From contig SJRY01000242.1 of the NCBI GenBank assembly GCA_011319805.1, positions 1 through 55,250 of the forward strand: a stretch of DNA of 55,250 bases. The letters run 5' to 3'. Positions 1 through 11,306 of this stretch are shown one piece after another. Every line of letters starts with the position of its first letter. The stretch's first letter is position 1. Made by a program: the position numbers and the translations under genes. The notes beneath the pieces are model-generated. The model was not told the DNA's origin. It saw only the letters and a program-made list of their open reading frames with translations, and did no database searches. The stretch is from Macrocybe gigantea (taxonomy: Eukaryota; Basidiomycota; Agaricomycetes; Agaricales; Callistosporiaceae).

Positions 1-449
1 CTGCGAGTGACGATGTGAGGTTGCGGTCGATGACGTGAGTTGCGCCTATCGACTTGAGATATCCCTCGTGTTTGAGCGAGGCTGTGGTGATGATGGGTGA
101 GAATCCGGAGAGTCGACCAAGCTGTATGGCTGTTGGATGAAAAAGCGAATGATAATTAGATCGAATCAAGAAAATATGCGGAATGTGGGTTTTACCATAT
201 TGACCAACGGAAGTCGCCTCCGAGAACGATGAAAGGCTGCCCGCTTGCTGGCCGCCAGCGATGTCCGTGCCGATGATGGCTGGATACTCCTCGACGAAGG
301 CACCGTATTCTCGAATCTTCCAATCGACAGGGTTCAGGCCGGTGGCCTGAATTTTGACGAGAGCTTGACCGGGGTCGGCTTCGGCGTCTCGTTCCCTCAG
401 AACAAAAGATCCATGCTTGGATTCTAGGTAAAGCGCTTTGTGGGTTCGG
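1..449 (-). pseudogene. Broken zinc-type enoyl reductase copy A (left edge of window)
   Basis: On the minus strand the start at 449 opens an N-terminus of the GroES-like/zinc-type dehydrogenase family (MPRTHKALYLES..., then ALVKIQATGLNPVDW). After the segment ending TDIAG at about 257 the frame joins directly to sequence that in the fuller copy (20543-21827) lies several exons later, so an internal block of about 350 bases is missing. Positions 1-250 are closely similar to the reverse complement of about 21120-21370, including the intron after the GATSVGQY region. Copy A also lacks two bases (a CG) in the glycine-rich cofactor loop, which breaks the frame. The gene runs off the left edge. The family is NAD(P)H-dependent quinone/enoyl reductases; the substrate cannot be told. 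I call it a pseudogene because of the internal deletion. Confidence 0.8.
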
Positions 450-640
450 GGCATATTGTTGGTATGTAGCGATGAAGAATGGTATAACTTCTCATCTTTC
501 CTCGCACGCGGGTTTATATCGTGGCTAGGATTCGGTGTCACAGCTCAACGAATGCAGGCTTGTCATTCGGGTTGTTGCGAGAAGAATGGCGGAAGATTTG
601 TCCATTATATGAGAATGTGATGTGGCTTACTCATGACATT
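450..640 (-). promoter_or_regulatory. Upstream region of copy A, duplicated upstream of copy B
   Basis: A TATA-like box (read TATAAA on the minus strand, about 513-518) lies some 65 bases upstream of the start at 449. Further upstream the stretch around 550-635 (GTTGCGAGAAGAATGGCGG and following) recurs at about 1340-1400 upstream of copy B, so promoter and first exon were duplicated together. Confidence 0.55.
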
Positions 641-744
641 GCTCAGTGCTCAGCACTGCGCCGCGTGCCAAAGATCATCGATCATCGATGAACCGGCGAT
701 GGCGCTTCTGCATGACATAGTGACAGTTAGAGTGCAGTATTCAC

Positions 745-1173
745 TCGAGGGCCTTCGTCGTCTCATCGCCGAGATGACGCAGCTTGGCAGCTACGTCAAC
801 ACCCACCACATTGTATTGCTGATACCCACCCTTCTGCAGCGTCCACTCGCCCTGGTAGACGCTGACAGAAAGAACGGTCAGTTATGATCTCAAAAATCAG
901 CATGGAGAGCAGACAGAATCGTACATCCTATCGCCCATTTTAAAATGGTCACGCCCTCTGCGACTTCCCGCCAGCGATGTCGGTGCTAATCAGGGCTGGA
1001 TACTCCCCGGTGGGGACACCGTTTTCGTGGATCTTCCAATCGACAGGGTTCAGACCCGTGGCTTGAATCTTGACGAGAGCTTGACCCGGTCCTGGCTTGG
1101 GCGTCTCAGCCTCCGTTAGAACAGAAGGTTCGTTATTGGATTCGAGGTAAAGTGCCTTATTGGTTCGTGGCAT
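745..1173 (-). pseudogene. Truncated zinc-type enoyl reductase copy B
   Basis: The minus-strand start at 1173 gives MPRTNKALYLES..., PKPGPGQALVKIQATGLNPVDW and EYPALISTDIAG, the N-terminal GroES-like part of the zinc-type dehydrogenase/enoyl reductase family. After a probable intron, a second exon at about 745-870 reads KGGYQQYNVV then VDVAAKL, which matches GGFQQYNLV and ADHAAK in the fuller copy at 20.5 kb. Between TDIAG and the intron the expected GVTxFKxGDR stretch can be read only by changing frame twice. Nothing of the cofactor-binding half follows: the sequence runs straight into the upstream region of copy A. This is a 5'-only copy, in tandem with copy A at a spacing of 724 bases between starts. 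Confidence 0.75.
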
Positions 1174-1755
1174 GCCGTTGATAGTGACAGAAGATGGCCT
1201 GTACTTCAGAGGCGGTTCCGCTACTTCTCAATCCTCTCTCGTCATGTGAGTTTATATACGCTGGCCCGGATAAATGGCATGCCGGCCGAACCAAGGCTGG
1301 TAACAACGCAGGACGCAGGGTTTGTCATTCGATTCCTGGAGGTTGCGATAAGAATGGCGGAAGATGTGTTCATTACATATATGAAAATGCGATGTGAGCC
1401 CTATGTGGTTTACTCGTTTCATTAGAACACCTGAAGTTGAAAGTGAACCGGTAACGGCAATTGTAGTGGCGGTCAGGGAATGACACTTGCCGTCGGTTCA
1501 TTGTTTCGCGAGTGTCTTGGGCTCGAATCCGCTGATGGATGCAGACTGCCAGAAACAACTGAAGGGTTGACATTGCCGACAGATGATCTGACCCTTTTCA
1601 ACTTGGCGCTGCGCTCGGCAGCAACATTACAAGCAAACGTATATTCATCATACCAGCATCAGACATGTCATATGCTTTATGAGCTTTGAAAATGTATCTT
1701 GATCATCTGTTTTGAGAATGAACAAAGAGGGAACATGGCTTCAACGGGGCTGGCA
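1174..1755. other. Gene-free spacer with copy B promoter
   Basis: A TATATAAA box on the minus strand (about 1250-1257) lies about 78 bases upstream of the copy B start, and the block around 1310-1400 repeats the upstream region of copy A. The rest up to the carboxylesterase stop holds no gene I can support. Confidence 0.5.
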
Positions 1756-4139
1756 TCAGTTTCCGTCCCGCGAACGTCTGTGGTGGAAAGTGGCAGGCAT
1801 CGAGTTGATAAAACTCATTCCCCTTTCACGATAGTTGTCAGGTATGACGGTGGTGTTGTCGCCGTTCAACTGCAACAGGACCTAGAAACGGGCGTATAAG
1901 ACATCAAGATTTCGATGAACGAAAATCCCATCCTTACCTGATGGTTCGGCGTATATTGATCCCAGTGCGGTCCTAAATAGCAGAATAAGCGGATCGGATC
2001 TCTAGACTATGAGTAGAATTTTACTTGGAAGTCCGCGTCCATCATTAGGATCCAGACTCGTCGCGAACGAGATCCAATAGTCGATCATGATGCTGCTAAG
2101 TGTTCGCGCAGAGGCCGTCGAGTTGGCTGGAACGGCGCCATAAACGAATAGAACCTCTGAACCGTGAGTGACTGTGGGGAAGCATGTAAGCGAAACGAAC
2201 TCATAGAAAGGTTTATTAAAAACTGGCCTCCGAGAAAAGGTTGAGCAAGCGGCTGTGGTTGCGTGAATAGATAACCAAAGGTCTTCACTCCAGCCCTGCT
2301 CGCCGCTTGGGACCAAAACCTTCTCTGAGAATGGAAACTCAAGTCGCCCACTAACACAAACCAGTCAGTCAGCCAATCGCGTTTAATTGAAGACTCAGGA
2401 CTCAACAGAGTGCGGCCGCTTGTTTGAAAACTGGGCTAAGACCGAAAGTTTCGTTACCCGTATTGAATGGCGAACCCAATGCTGGGACATTGGGGTACAG
2501 ATCGGTGACGAGCGTCTGGGCCGCAGATTCCAGCTGCGACGGTGCGACCAATGGAGGAGAAAAGTTGGCTATGAGTGCGCCGAAAAGTTCCTCTTCTGAA
2601 TTGATCGTCAACGGCGTGAAACTGGTTCCTGATCGAGGAGACGAGGCATGAGCAAAACCTGTCAACCTTTTGGTTTTTATTTACCTTCGTCCAGATTGGT
2701 GCCTGCGATGAACGGCAGGCGAGCGAAATGACCCTTCGCAATCAACTTGGAGGCGATGTCAGGGTAAAGGCCGCCTGGACCGTCAATGGTAGGATCGAAT
2801 GCAAAAACTTCAGGAGCTTGGGCGATCGACGCCAGAAGACCCTGGAAGATATCCGTAGTATTGGCGGATCTCAGGCAGTCGAGGGTACGGCCAGAATGCG
2901 CCGTAGATGCACAATGGGGTACATTAGAAACAAAATTCGTCCAGTCGACTTCTCGACGTTCAGCAGTGAAGGTCAAGGCCGTTGCTGCATGACCCGATTC
3001 GAATATCTTACACAGAAGGTCGTATGTGGAGTGTGCAATGCCGTTGGGACACAACTCACCGCTGCCCTTGCAAGGCGTTCGATCGAAGAATTCAAGAACA
3101 GAACGGACGTCATTATTGAGCCTGCGCTTACTCCAAAGACGGTGACCTAGTCATAGAGTTAACTCCGAGAAAAGTTTATGTCTTTAGATGCTTCACTTTT
3201 GTTTTATCACCACCGAATACCTGAATATTCTCTTGTACCCATTCGAGGGCTGCCAACTCGTCCTTTAATGCCAAATTAAGCACTTTATGTTTATCCGCTG
3301 GGAGGTCCGCATGAGGAGGAAGTCCCATTTAATCAGTGTATGGACAAGTTATACCTTCGGCGCCCTGAGGGAATCCTAACGGACCGAGCCTGTAGTTGAA
3401 GTTGACGTAGATGAGGGGGGTTCCCTGAACGAGATTCAGCATGTTCTGGAATTCATGGAAGAAAAGACGTACGCGAGCCACACTTTGAGCGACTATCGCG
3501 CTTCCATTAAAAACGTTTGAAGTGCCAAACTGGAATCCTCCTCCATATCTAGGAGTAGAAAGTTCACAACATAAACGATACGGGTCAAAGCCATGGTTGG
3601 CGGAGAGGACTTACGTCCAAAATAGCTAGAGAAAATCAGTTTGAATCTAGTTGACGCGGTGCAATTGAAGAACTTACAATAGGCAAACGAGCCGAAGGAG
3701 GAAGGCCGGAAGGCCGGAAAACGTTGATCGTCAGACAATCCTCCGACATGGCGGAAAGAGGGAGGCCCTGATTTGCAGGATATCAGTCGATATTTTAGCG
3801 TTTTGGATGATAATCATATGAACCGGCTGCAAACATGAAGGCCCAAAGTTACTGGCGTCGAAGGTCGCATTATCGAGTCGGGTTTTGAGAACAGGTGGCC
3901 GAAGTCGCAATGACCCCAATGGTTTTTCCGCGAAAGGAATACCTAGATCCCATCACTACACAACGGAACAACATAGCCGGCGGATTCTTACCACCGAAGA
4001 AATCTTGCTTCAAACCGGTGACGTCTCGTCCAATCAAAGTAGTGTGCCCAAGCTGCACCCGGGGCGTGGCAGCTTGGGATATACCAACCAGCGCAAGAAG
4101 GGGGACGAAGAGCAGCATAGGGCTCATATGCTCCGGCAT
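1756..4139 (-). CDS. Secreted type-B carboxylesterase/lipase
   Basis: An intact multi-exon esterase of the alpha/beta-hydrolase carboxylesterase type-B family, which hydrolyses ester bonds. The start at 4139 (MPEHMSPM) is followed by a hydrophobic signal peptide ending near QAATP, so secretion is likely. Family marks occur in order: GIPFAEKPLG, EDCLTINVFRP, the oxyanion segment LFWTYGGGF, the nucleophile elbow GVSAGS (serine; most members have GESAG), GTNLDEG (acid) and VTHGSE (histidine). About a dozen exons join in frame through 45-60-base GT-AG introns, including an 11-base micro-exon at 3615-3625. The end reads SRDGN then stop. Unlike many other genes in the window it shows no frame break. 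Sterol esterase, lipase or general carboxylesterase are all possible. Confidence 0.88.
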
Positions 4140-4176
4140 TTCTGATTGACCTTTTAACCCGAGGGACGTTATGCCT

Positions 4177-4920
4177 TTAACTCCGGTCACAAGCCATGAC
4201 GAACCACATCGGCATCATTCCAAGGCTGCCAATCATGGGAGGACGGGTAACACGTTTAGAACGGCGCAGCCCTGGCAAGATTTCTTCAAAAATCAGTGCC
4301 CACGTTGACGTGTATTCTCGAGCCATCGGAGCAGATGGTCGTCCGATGGCCCGTGGGCGCATCGTTTCGTATAGGTACGTAACTATTCCTGTGCAATTCA
4401 TGGTGAGTAAGTAACCTTCCTCAGCAAGTCCGCGTTGTGAGATGTGGAAAAGACTCTGAATTGAAGTGGAATTCGGTTCACAAGCGAGGTTGGCGTGTGA
4501 GAATGGCCCGCGAGGTACACAGTCTCGTGATCTGCACTTCAGTAGCATTTAGAACTCGACCTTCTCGCGTCGTCAAGTCTGCAATCTATGGAAAAAGTCG
4601 GCATTAGTCTATGTCTGCCTTGGGTATGCTTAGACCCTACTTTTAGGGCTGCAATCAAATCTCTTGAGCTGGCTTTAGAAACCGTCCGGCGAGATGACTC
4701 CGCGAACACCATTTTCAACATCTGTGGATCAAACAATCTGTCAAAGCGCCGTCTGTCGACGTCGCTCGTTGAGCAGCTCGTTCATGTGGACAGAATACTT
4801 CTTTGCTCGGGTTGCTCGGGAACTCGTTTTTAGCACTTCGATAGCCTTCTGGGAGTTTGAGCACCGGAGCGCTGGCCGTTGCAAGCCCTTATGATCAGAA
4901 TCATCAGATACTCGACTCAT
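4177..4920 (-). CDS. Hypothetical protein, possibly spliced
   Basis: Just upstream of the carboxylesterase, and on the same strand, a reading starts at 4920 (MSRVSDDSDHKG). It continues as a basic, helix-prone stretch (KAIEVLKTSSRATRAKKYSV, then MNELLNERRR). After one apparent frame change near 4757 it goes on with FDPQMLKMVF and SSRDLIAALK. A plausible intron (GTAGGG...CATAG) joins this to IADLTTREGRVLNATEVQI. Beyond 4480 the frame is unclear, and the open stretch to 4177 may be a further exon or chance. I recognise no family. The amphipathic, charged composition is the only support, so this is tentative. Confidence 0.3.
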
Positions 4921-5459
4921 GGTGTGAGATTCCCTACTTCTAAACGTACATACTGGTTCGTTCCTTGATTTCCTCGATCCTGGCGTTTGGTATACCCTGT
5001 GCTCTGGAAGTGGTTACTTACTTCGCGAGAGGTGCACCACTTGGGATCGGCATCCTGGCTAGTCCAGTGAGGTATCGACGTTATGGCGCACTCGAGGCAA
5101 CACCTACTGCCAATATTTGTCGATTATCATGCGTGTTGGTAGTGATCGCAAAGACCTTCGCCTGCCAGAAATTTACTGTACACACAGCTGGTCCTTGGCT
5201 CATGGTACAAGATGTTGCATCCGAAACTAGGTGAGAGCACACATGCCGCTGGTATGCATTGATGGGATACTCTAGTTTCTATGCTTGCATTGCCTTGTAC
5301 CCTCCGACAAGAACCACACGGCATAGCTGCGCACTCGAGTTCCAAAAGGGCGTCTGATCTTGTCCACGTCGAATTATACTGAAGTACAGTCAACAACGGT
5401 ACGGCTATCGGCGACCAAAGACGCACTTATCTCGTATCCGACTTAACCCGCCCCACTCC
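4921..5459. other. Spacer without recognisable genes
   Basis: Only short open frames without family resemblance occur here on either strand. Confidence 0.5.
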
Positions 5460-5467
5460 CCTCCCGC

Positions 5468-5946
5468 TAGTGCTGTGGGCAGAATTCGGCAGGGCGGAGT
5501 TTGCCAATTGCCAGGCAAAATTTGGCAGAATTTTCCTCCGAATTTGGACATTGCGAGCCTGTTTCCTTGATATGGTAGCCACTCTGCATTTGGTTTGAGG
5601 TGAGATCTGTTAGAGAGATGTAAGAAGATGCATCGTCTCATCCCTCCGCCTCGAGCTGAGTATTGGAATAATTGCAATTCAATGCCACCCATCTGATATA
5701 TTGTCTATGTTGCAGTTGTATGGAAAAATCCTCATCAATGGCTTGGACAACATGATGTTCAGTTATGGGAGTCGAGGCAAAGGTGACCGCCTCCCTATAG
5801 AACTGAAAATTTGTCGGAGATTGGCTATGTTATCACATATGACATATATTCTGCCAAATTCTGCCAAGCCTGCCTCGAATTCTGCCGGTAATAGCCAGTT
5901 TGGCAGAATTGTTTGGCAAAATGGCAGACTTCTGCCAACAACACTA
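5468..5946. mobile_element. hAT-like MITE with 8-bp target duplication
   Basis: A 479-base non-coding element. The left end reads TAGTGCTGTGGGCAGAA and the right end, reverse complemented, TAGTGTTGTTGGCAGAA: imperfect terminal inverted repeats with two mismatches in 17. The flanks are an exact 8-base direct repeat, CCTCCCGC, at 5460-5467 and 5947-5954. An 8-bp duplication with TAG/CAG-type termini is the hallmark of the hAT superfamily. The motif GGCAGAAT and its complement recur several times just inside both ends (about 5478-5540 and 5848-5935), as subterminal transposase-binding repeats do in hAT elements. No transposase is encoded, so it would move only with help from an autonomous relative. 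Confidence 0.75.
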
Positions 5947-5954
5947 CCTCCCGC

Positions 5955-6695
5955 CTTCCGTTCGCTGCCGTTCGCTTCCTGACGATGGTGGCCTTCCTCG
6001 GTGCACGCTGTGCGAACCACCCCTCGGATTAGTCCACCGGAGGCAAAAGCGCTACTTTATATCGCCGCTCGTCTATCTATCGACACGCTCTGACAACGGT
6101 AAATGCTCCTGAACAACGACAGCTCGCACATCCTGTCATGTAAGGCAGCCGTGGACGGAGCGAAGGAGGAGAATTACATTGTAACGTCTTCTGCACCCAA
6201 GCTCACTATCATACGAAGGAGTTGAAATTCCGTTCGACCCTTATCTGCGAACCCAAGGACCGCCAGACCCAATCTATGAGAATTTTCAAGTTCAATGCAC
6301 CGCATTCTGGGTGACCGCATCCACTCACGCTCATCTCGTGCCGGTCAAGTTCGTTGCTTCTGTAACAGACAGAACATTCATACTTACAGCTTGGTGCGAA
6401 CGATCAATATAGTTCAAAAAGTGGTAACGCGCTGTAATATCCTTTACGCGTTATCGCAAGCCTTTTTGTCTCGCAATATGTGCATAGATGGCATTGCTAA
6501 TGTCGTTTTGGGAATACTCTGTTTGAGAACTGTATTTGCATCTGCTTGTTTCGGAAGGCTTTAGCCTCGGGATACCAAACTGCTACTTCTGGATCAGCCT
6601 TCCAACGACGACCAGCCAGTGCGGCGCTCGTCGCTATCCCCAGCATCAGATAACCCTCCCGCCAGATGCGGCCATCGACGCCGCCACCGTTTCCA
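5955..6695. other. Spacer upstream of ABC transporter
   Basis: No gene is recognisable here. It presumably carries the promoter and 5' leader of the ABC transporter starting near 6696; I see no clear TATA box close to the start. Confidence 0.45.
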
Positions 6696-9600
6696 ATGTC
6701 TCTCTTCCTCTTACTCCTCTCATCGAGCGCGGTGCTCGGCTATACCAGGAACGCATCGTGGGGTAGCCTGGGCCAGAATTTCAATTCAAGCTATCAAGTC
6801 CCCGTACGTCTCGCTCCACTTCCCGCCGGGATTGCGGAGCTCATCTTACACGTTCATTTGTGTGCTTGTAGGGATTGCTTTCGTTCGATCACAGGCCTGG
6901 TGCGTGGTAGCATCGTCATCATTGCAGCGGGTTGCACATGCGCAGCTGGCGCTAACTTCGTTTCGTGGAAACCTTTGCACAGAGAAGTGCCCGCCGTGCT
7001 TTAACTGTCTTCTGCCCGCCTTCACATGCGGGCAATATGGCAAATGTGATCCCTACAATGGCCAATGCCAATGCCCGCCTGGTTGGGGTGGCATCGACTG
7101 CTTGACACCCGTACGTCTTCCTGATGACGTACAATGCGAAGGCGCCGGTATATCATTCTGACTGTCACGCTTCTAGAATGTGACTCCTTGGCGGACGGGG
7201 ACCGGAGACGGTTAAGAGAGAAGGAAAGTCTTGCGAATGCAAGGACGGTTGGGGAGGGATCAATTGCAATGGTGCGTTGCCATTGCCTGCTCCTTCACAA
7301 CTCCAAACTGAACTTTGCGATCCAGTCTGTCAAACCGACAATGCCTGCGTAGGATTTCCGTTACCCGGCTCTATATCATCACACCAAGACGATTCCACAG
7401 CGGCCAATATGACATGCTACAAGGGTGGAGAGACCGTCTTCAGCAATCATCAGATGTGCAACGTCACGAGTACCATTGTTCTCATCTTAAGCCTTCGCTT
7501 GTCTCAACTTAACCGCATTTTGCAGACAGGAAAATCATTGACATGTTACCCAATCGTCCACCCCAGGTTACGTTCAGTTGCGACAGCACGGATAAGACTT
7601 GCGCTTTCCAATTTTGGACCGCTCAGGTTGAATCCTTCTACTGCGCCTTAGACGAATGTACCTCGGAGAAACAACCAGGATACTCACGAATACCACTGTT
7701 TATGCATGCAAGAAAGTGAAATGCAGTTGCGTTCCGGCCGTTTTATCTGCGGCGAGGCCGGTAGCGTCGGTATGTCACCAAAAATGATGGCTCGTGACTT
7801 CGCAGCCATCTGAAAGTCAACTCAATCAGATATTGGAGATTTCTTGAAAGAGGAGATCAAAGGTCCTGCGAAGTTCAGTTGTAAAACTGGGGCTGGATGC
7901 AGTTCGAAGAACCGGCCATGAACGGCCTTATCAACAGTATCTTTGGCGATTCTTATATTACTTTACAATGCGAGGGAGGCGAATGTTTGCACTTTCACAA
8001 GTGCCCGGATATGTGGTAGGTGCGACGAAGTCATTGTCGTCGTGATTTCAAATTTTGTTTTGCAGCGTCCTCCGAAACCAGACAATACTCGCTGGGTTGC
8101 CCTCAGCGCGGCCAGTGCGGGTTGATTGTTATCCTCGCTTCCCTGAGTAAGTACACATGCGACTGGTCTTTATAGCCTCACCTCACCGCGTCGTGGCAGT
8201 TCTATGGTATGCTGGCCGTACCCGGGCAGGAGATGACTTTGGCAAGATCCGCCTTCCAGAAGACGAAGCGGCCAAGCTGATGACAGATCACGTCCCCGCT
8301 TCTCTGCACTTCTCGGACATCACTTACACGCTCGGCTCGCGCACGATTCTCGATCGCATCTCCGGATCTGTCAAACCGGGGCAGGTGATGGCCATCATGG
8401 GCGCGTCGGGCGCGGGCAAATCGACGTTCCTTGATATCCTTGCTCGCAAGCGCAAGCGAGGCGCCGTGAGCGGGACGACGCTCGTGAATGGTAGGGAGGT
8501 CAAGGACGAGGAGTTCAAGGGCGTCATGGGCTTTGTCGATCAGGAGGACACGCTCATGAGCACGTTGACCGTATATGAAACGGTGCTGTACAGCGCGCTG
8601 CTGAGGCTGCCCAGGGACATGAGCTTTGAGGCTAAGAAGTATAGAACGCTGGAGACTATGAATGAGCTGGGGATTCTAGGAATTAAGGATATGAGAATTG
8701 GAGAAACAGGTATGTGCCGTAGTCGCGTCATTTCTGATCGAGAGCGTGACTATTGAAATTTACTAGGCAAGCGCTCGATATCGGGTGGCGAGAAACGACG
8801 TGTTTCGATCGCTTGTGAACTCGTGACTAGCCCTTCAATCCTGTTCTTGGATGAGCCTACGAGTGGTAAAGACGATCGTGCTGAGCATCCTGTTCTTCAT
8901 TTCGCTGACGCTTGCATCCTGCGCAGGCCTCGACGCATTCAATGCTTACAATGTGATCGAGAGTCTTGTTTCGCTGGCGCGCGACTACAACCGCACGGTC
9001 ATTTTCACCATTCACCAGCCGAGAAGCAACATCGTAGCGCTCTTTGATCAGCTGGTTCTGCTCGCCATGGGCAAACTCGTCTATTCGGGAGAGTACGCAA
9101 AGTGTCAAGAGTATTTCGAGTCGATTGGATACCCCTGTCCACCTGGATTCAATATTGCCGATTTTCTTAGTGAGTTTAAGTGTCAGTTCCCTGTTTCTGA
9201 CACAATAATATGTTTCTAGTCGATCTTACTATGCGAGCGACACTGACACTGGCGCAAGCGTCAGCAACGAGAGCCTCGTCGACGAATCGTCCTCTACTCC
9301 AGACACGACGAACCTGAACGACGAAGAACGTGGTCTGCTCTCCGCCCGCTCAAGACACTATCTTCCCTTTGGCTCGCGGTCCCACACCTCGGGCAACGGG
9401 CACCGGAGCGCCAGTGCGAGCAACTACAATCACGATACCAGTCACAGCCCCGCTCTGGCCGGGGCGCGCACTGCGCCGGAGGAAGGCGAGGAGACAGAGC
9501 TCCAGACGCGGCCGTCGTCCTCTTCGGCGTCTGTGACGTCGCCCCCCACTGGCGCCGGACAGTATATCAAGAAGAAGACGTCGCGCATCTTCGAGGCGGT

Positions 9601-11092
9601 CTCATCGTCGCTCAAGTCGGCGCGCGGTATAGGGAATGGAGGAGGAGCCGCGGGCGAGGGCGTCACGCCGAAATTAGAGGCGCTTGTGAGTGCGTATGCG
9701 GAGAGCGGATTGCTAGTGGGATTAGGCAGGAGATGGAGGACATTAAGCGGCAGGCTGATGGTGCGGGTGTCAATGCGGCCGGGGTGAATGTCAATGGGGC
9801 GCTGCCGGACGTGGCGCTAGAGACATCGTTATTGAGGGGGAGGAAGCGGGCAAGCTGGGGCACGCAGTTCAGGATCTTGAGTGGGAGGGCGTTCAAGAAT
9901 TTGTACAGAGATCCGGCGCTTCTGTGGGCGCATTATACTTCTTCTATTGCTTTGGCTTGTGAGTGTTTCTGCTTTCTGTCGTGATTGGGCTGACCGTCCG
10001 CTGTAGTAATATGTGGATTATTCTTCCATAACGTGACGTTCGTAATGGTCTTGGTTCCGTGAAAGTGTTGTTGCTGACGCGTTCCGTATTAGAAACGATA
10101 TCGCTGGATTCCAGAATAGATTAGGTACGTCCTCGTGTATATTGGCAGCGTCAGACATTCACTCTTCGTCTTAGGAATTTTTTTCTTTACCTGGCACTCT
10201 TTGGATTCTCTTGTTTATCAAGTCTCGGATTGTTTGCGAATGAGAGAATATTGTTTATGCGTGAAAGGTTAGCTATCAGTTGGACCGCTTCCATTGGAGA
10301 ACGTCTGCTGAGGATTGCCTGCGTCCTTTAGGGCAAATGGCTACTATTCGTCCTTCACATACTTTGCGTCAAAGGTACTTGAAACGCGTTTCGTGATGGG
10401 AGATGCAACCTACGGGGACTGATCGCCGGCGCACAGGTCTTGTTCGACATTTTGCCACTGCGGCTAGTCCCTCCGTTGATGTTCGGAGGTATTGTCTACG
10501 GGCTGGTGGGACTCGTGCCGGAGGTGGCGGGCTTCTGGAAGTTTATGCTGACGCTCGTGCTGTTCAACTTGACGACGGCAAGCGTCGTGCTCTGGCTCTC
10601 GATCGCGTTTGCGAGCATCAGCGTGGCCAGCTTGGTGGGAACGCTTGTCATGCTTTACAAGTGCGTGCCTTTTTCCTTGATTCCGAGACGTCGATGTTTG
10701 ATGGATTTATGACAATTAAAAATTAGCCTGCTGTTCACTGGCCTGTTGATTAACCGGGAAACGATCGTGCCCGCGTTGCAGTGGCTCCACACGGTTTCGT
10801 TCTTCCATGCCGCGTTTGAGGCGTTGGCTGTGAACGAGCTGCGGTATTTGCAGCTGAAGGAGGTCAAGGTGAGCCGTATCAGGGCTGTGCACGTCGCAGC
10901 ATGTGCTTAGATCTGTTTTCATTGCAGTACGGCGTAGAGTTGGACGTGCCGGCTGCCACGATCTTGTCGGTGTTTGGATTGCGCGCGCAGTCGTTCTGGT
11001 GGCCAAACATCTCTTTGCTGGGCATTTTCTTTGTGCTATTCACAGCAGCGAGCTTTGTGACGCTGCACTTTTTCGTGAAGGAGAAACGGTAG
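6696..11092 (+). CDS. ABCG-family transporter with EGF-like cysteine modules (frameshifted)
   Basis: A membrane ABC transporter of the ABCG/White type with the ADP1-like layout. A signal peptide (start 6696) leads into cysteine-rich EGF-like repeats ([28 protein letters not shown]). An extracellular domain follows ([13 protein letters not shown]), then the nucleotide-binding domain with Walker [10 protein letters not shown], signature SGGEKRR and Walker [12 protein letters not shown] low-complexity linker and an ABC2-type membrane domain ([34 protein letters not shown]) complete it; the end is VKEKR. About 16 exons have good splice sites. The frame must shift at about 7208, 7687, 7735, 7901, 7995, 8122, 9233, 9710 and 10191. 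Each shift is cured by adding one base and then restores conserved sequence, so either assembly errors or recent decay is likely. The region 6900-6970 is poorly resolved. The substrate is unknown. Confidence 0.85.
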
Positions 11093-11306
11093 TTTTTATA
11101 ACTTATTGTATGCAAAATGGAATGTCACGTGTTCTGGTCCGTGCGTTTTTGGTTGGTAGCGACGGGGCCTGGGCTATAATTAAATTGCAACTCCGCTTGG
11201 CGGCGTGGTTTAAGTCTCGGCTGAACTGCGATTTACAACTTGCACCCGTTCTCCATCCTCCGATTTTATTTCGTATACATACGTTTTAACAGGCATCTGG
11301 ACTATC

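Noticed and set aside
1440..1560. Possible tRNA-like B-box word (GGGCTCGAATCC)
   Set aside because: No matching A box, acceptor stem or cloverleaf could be formed around it.
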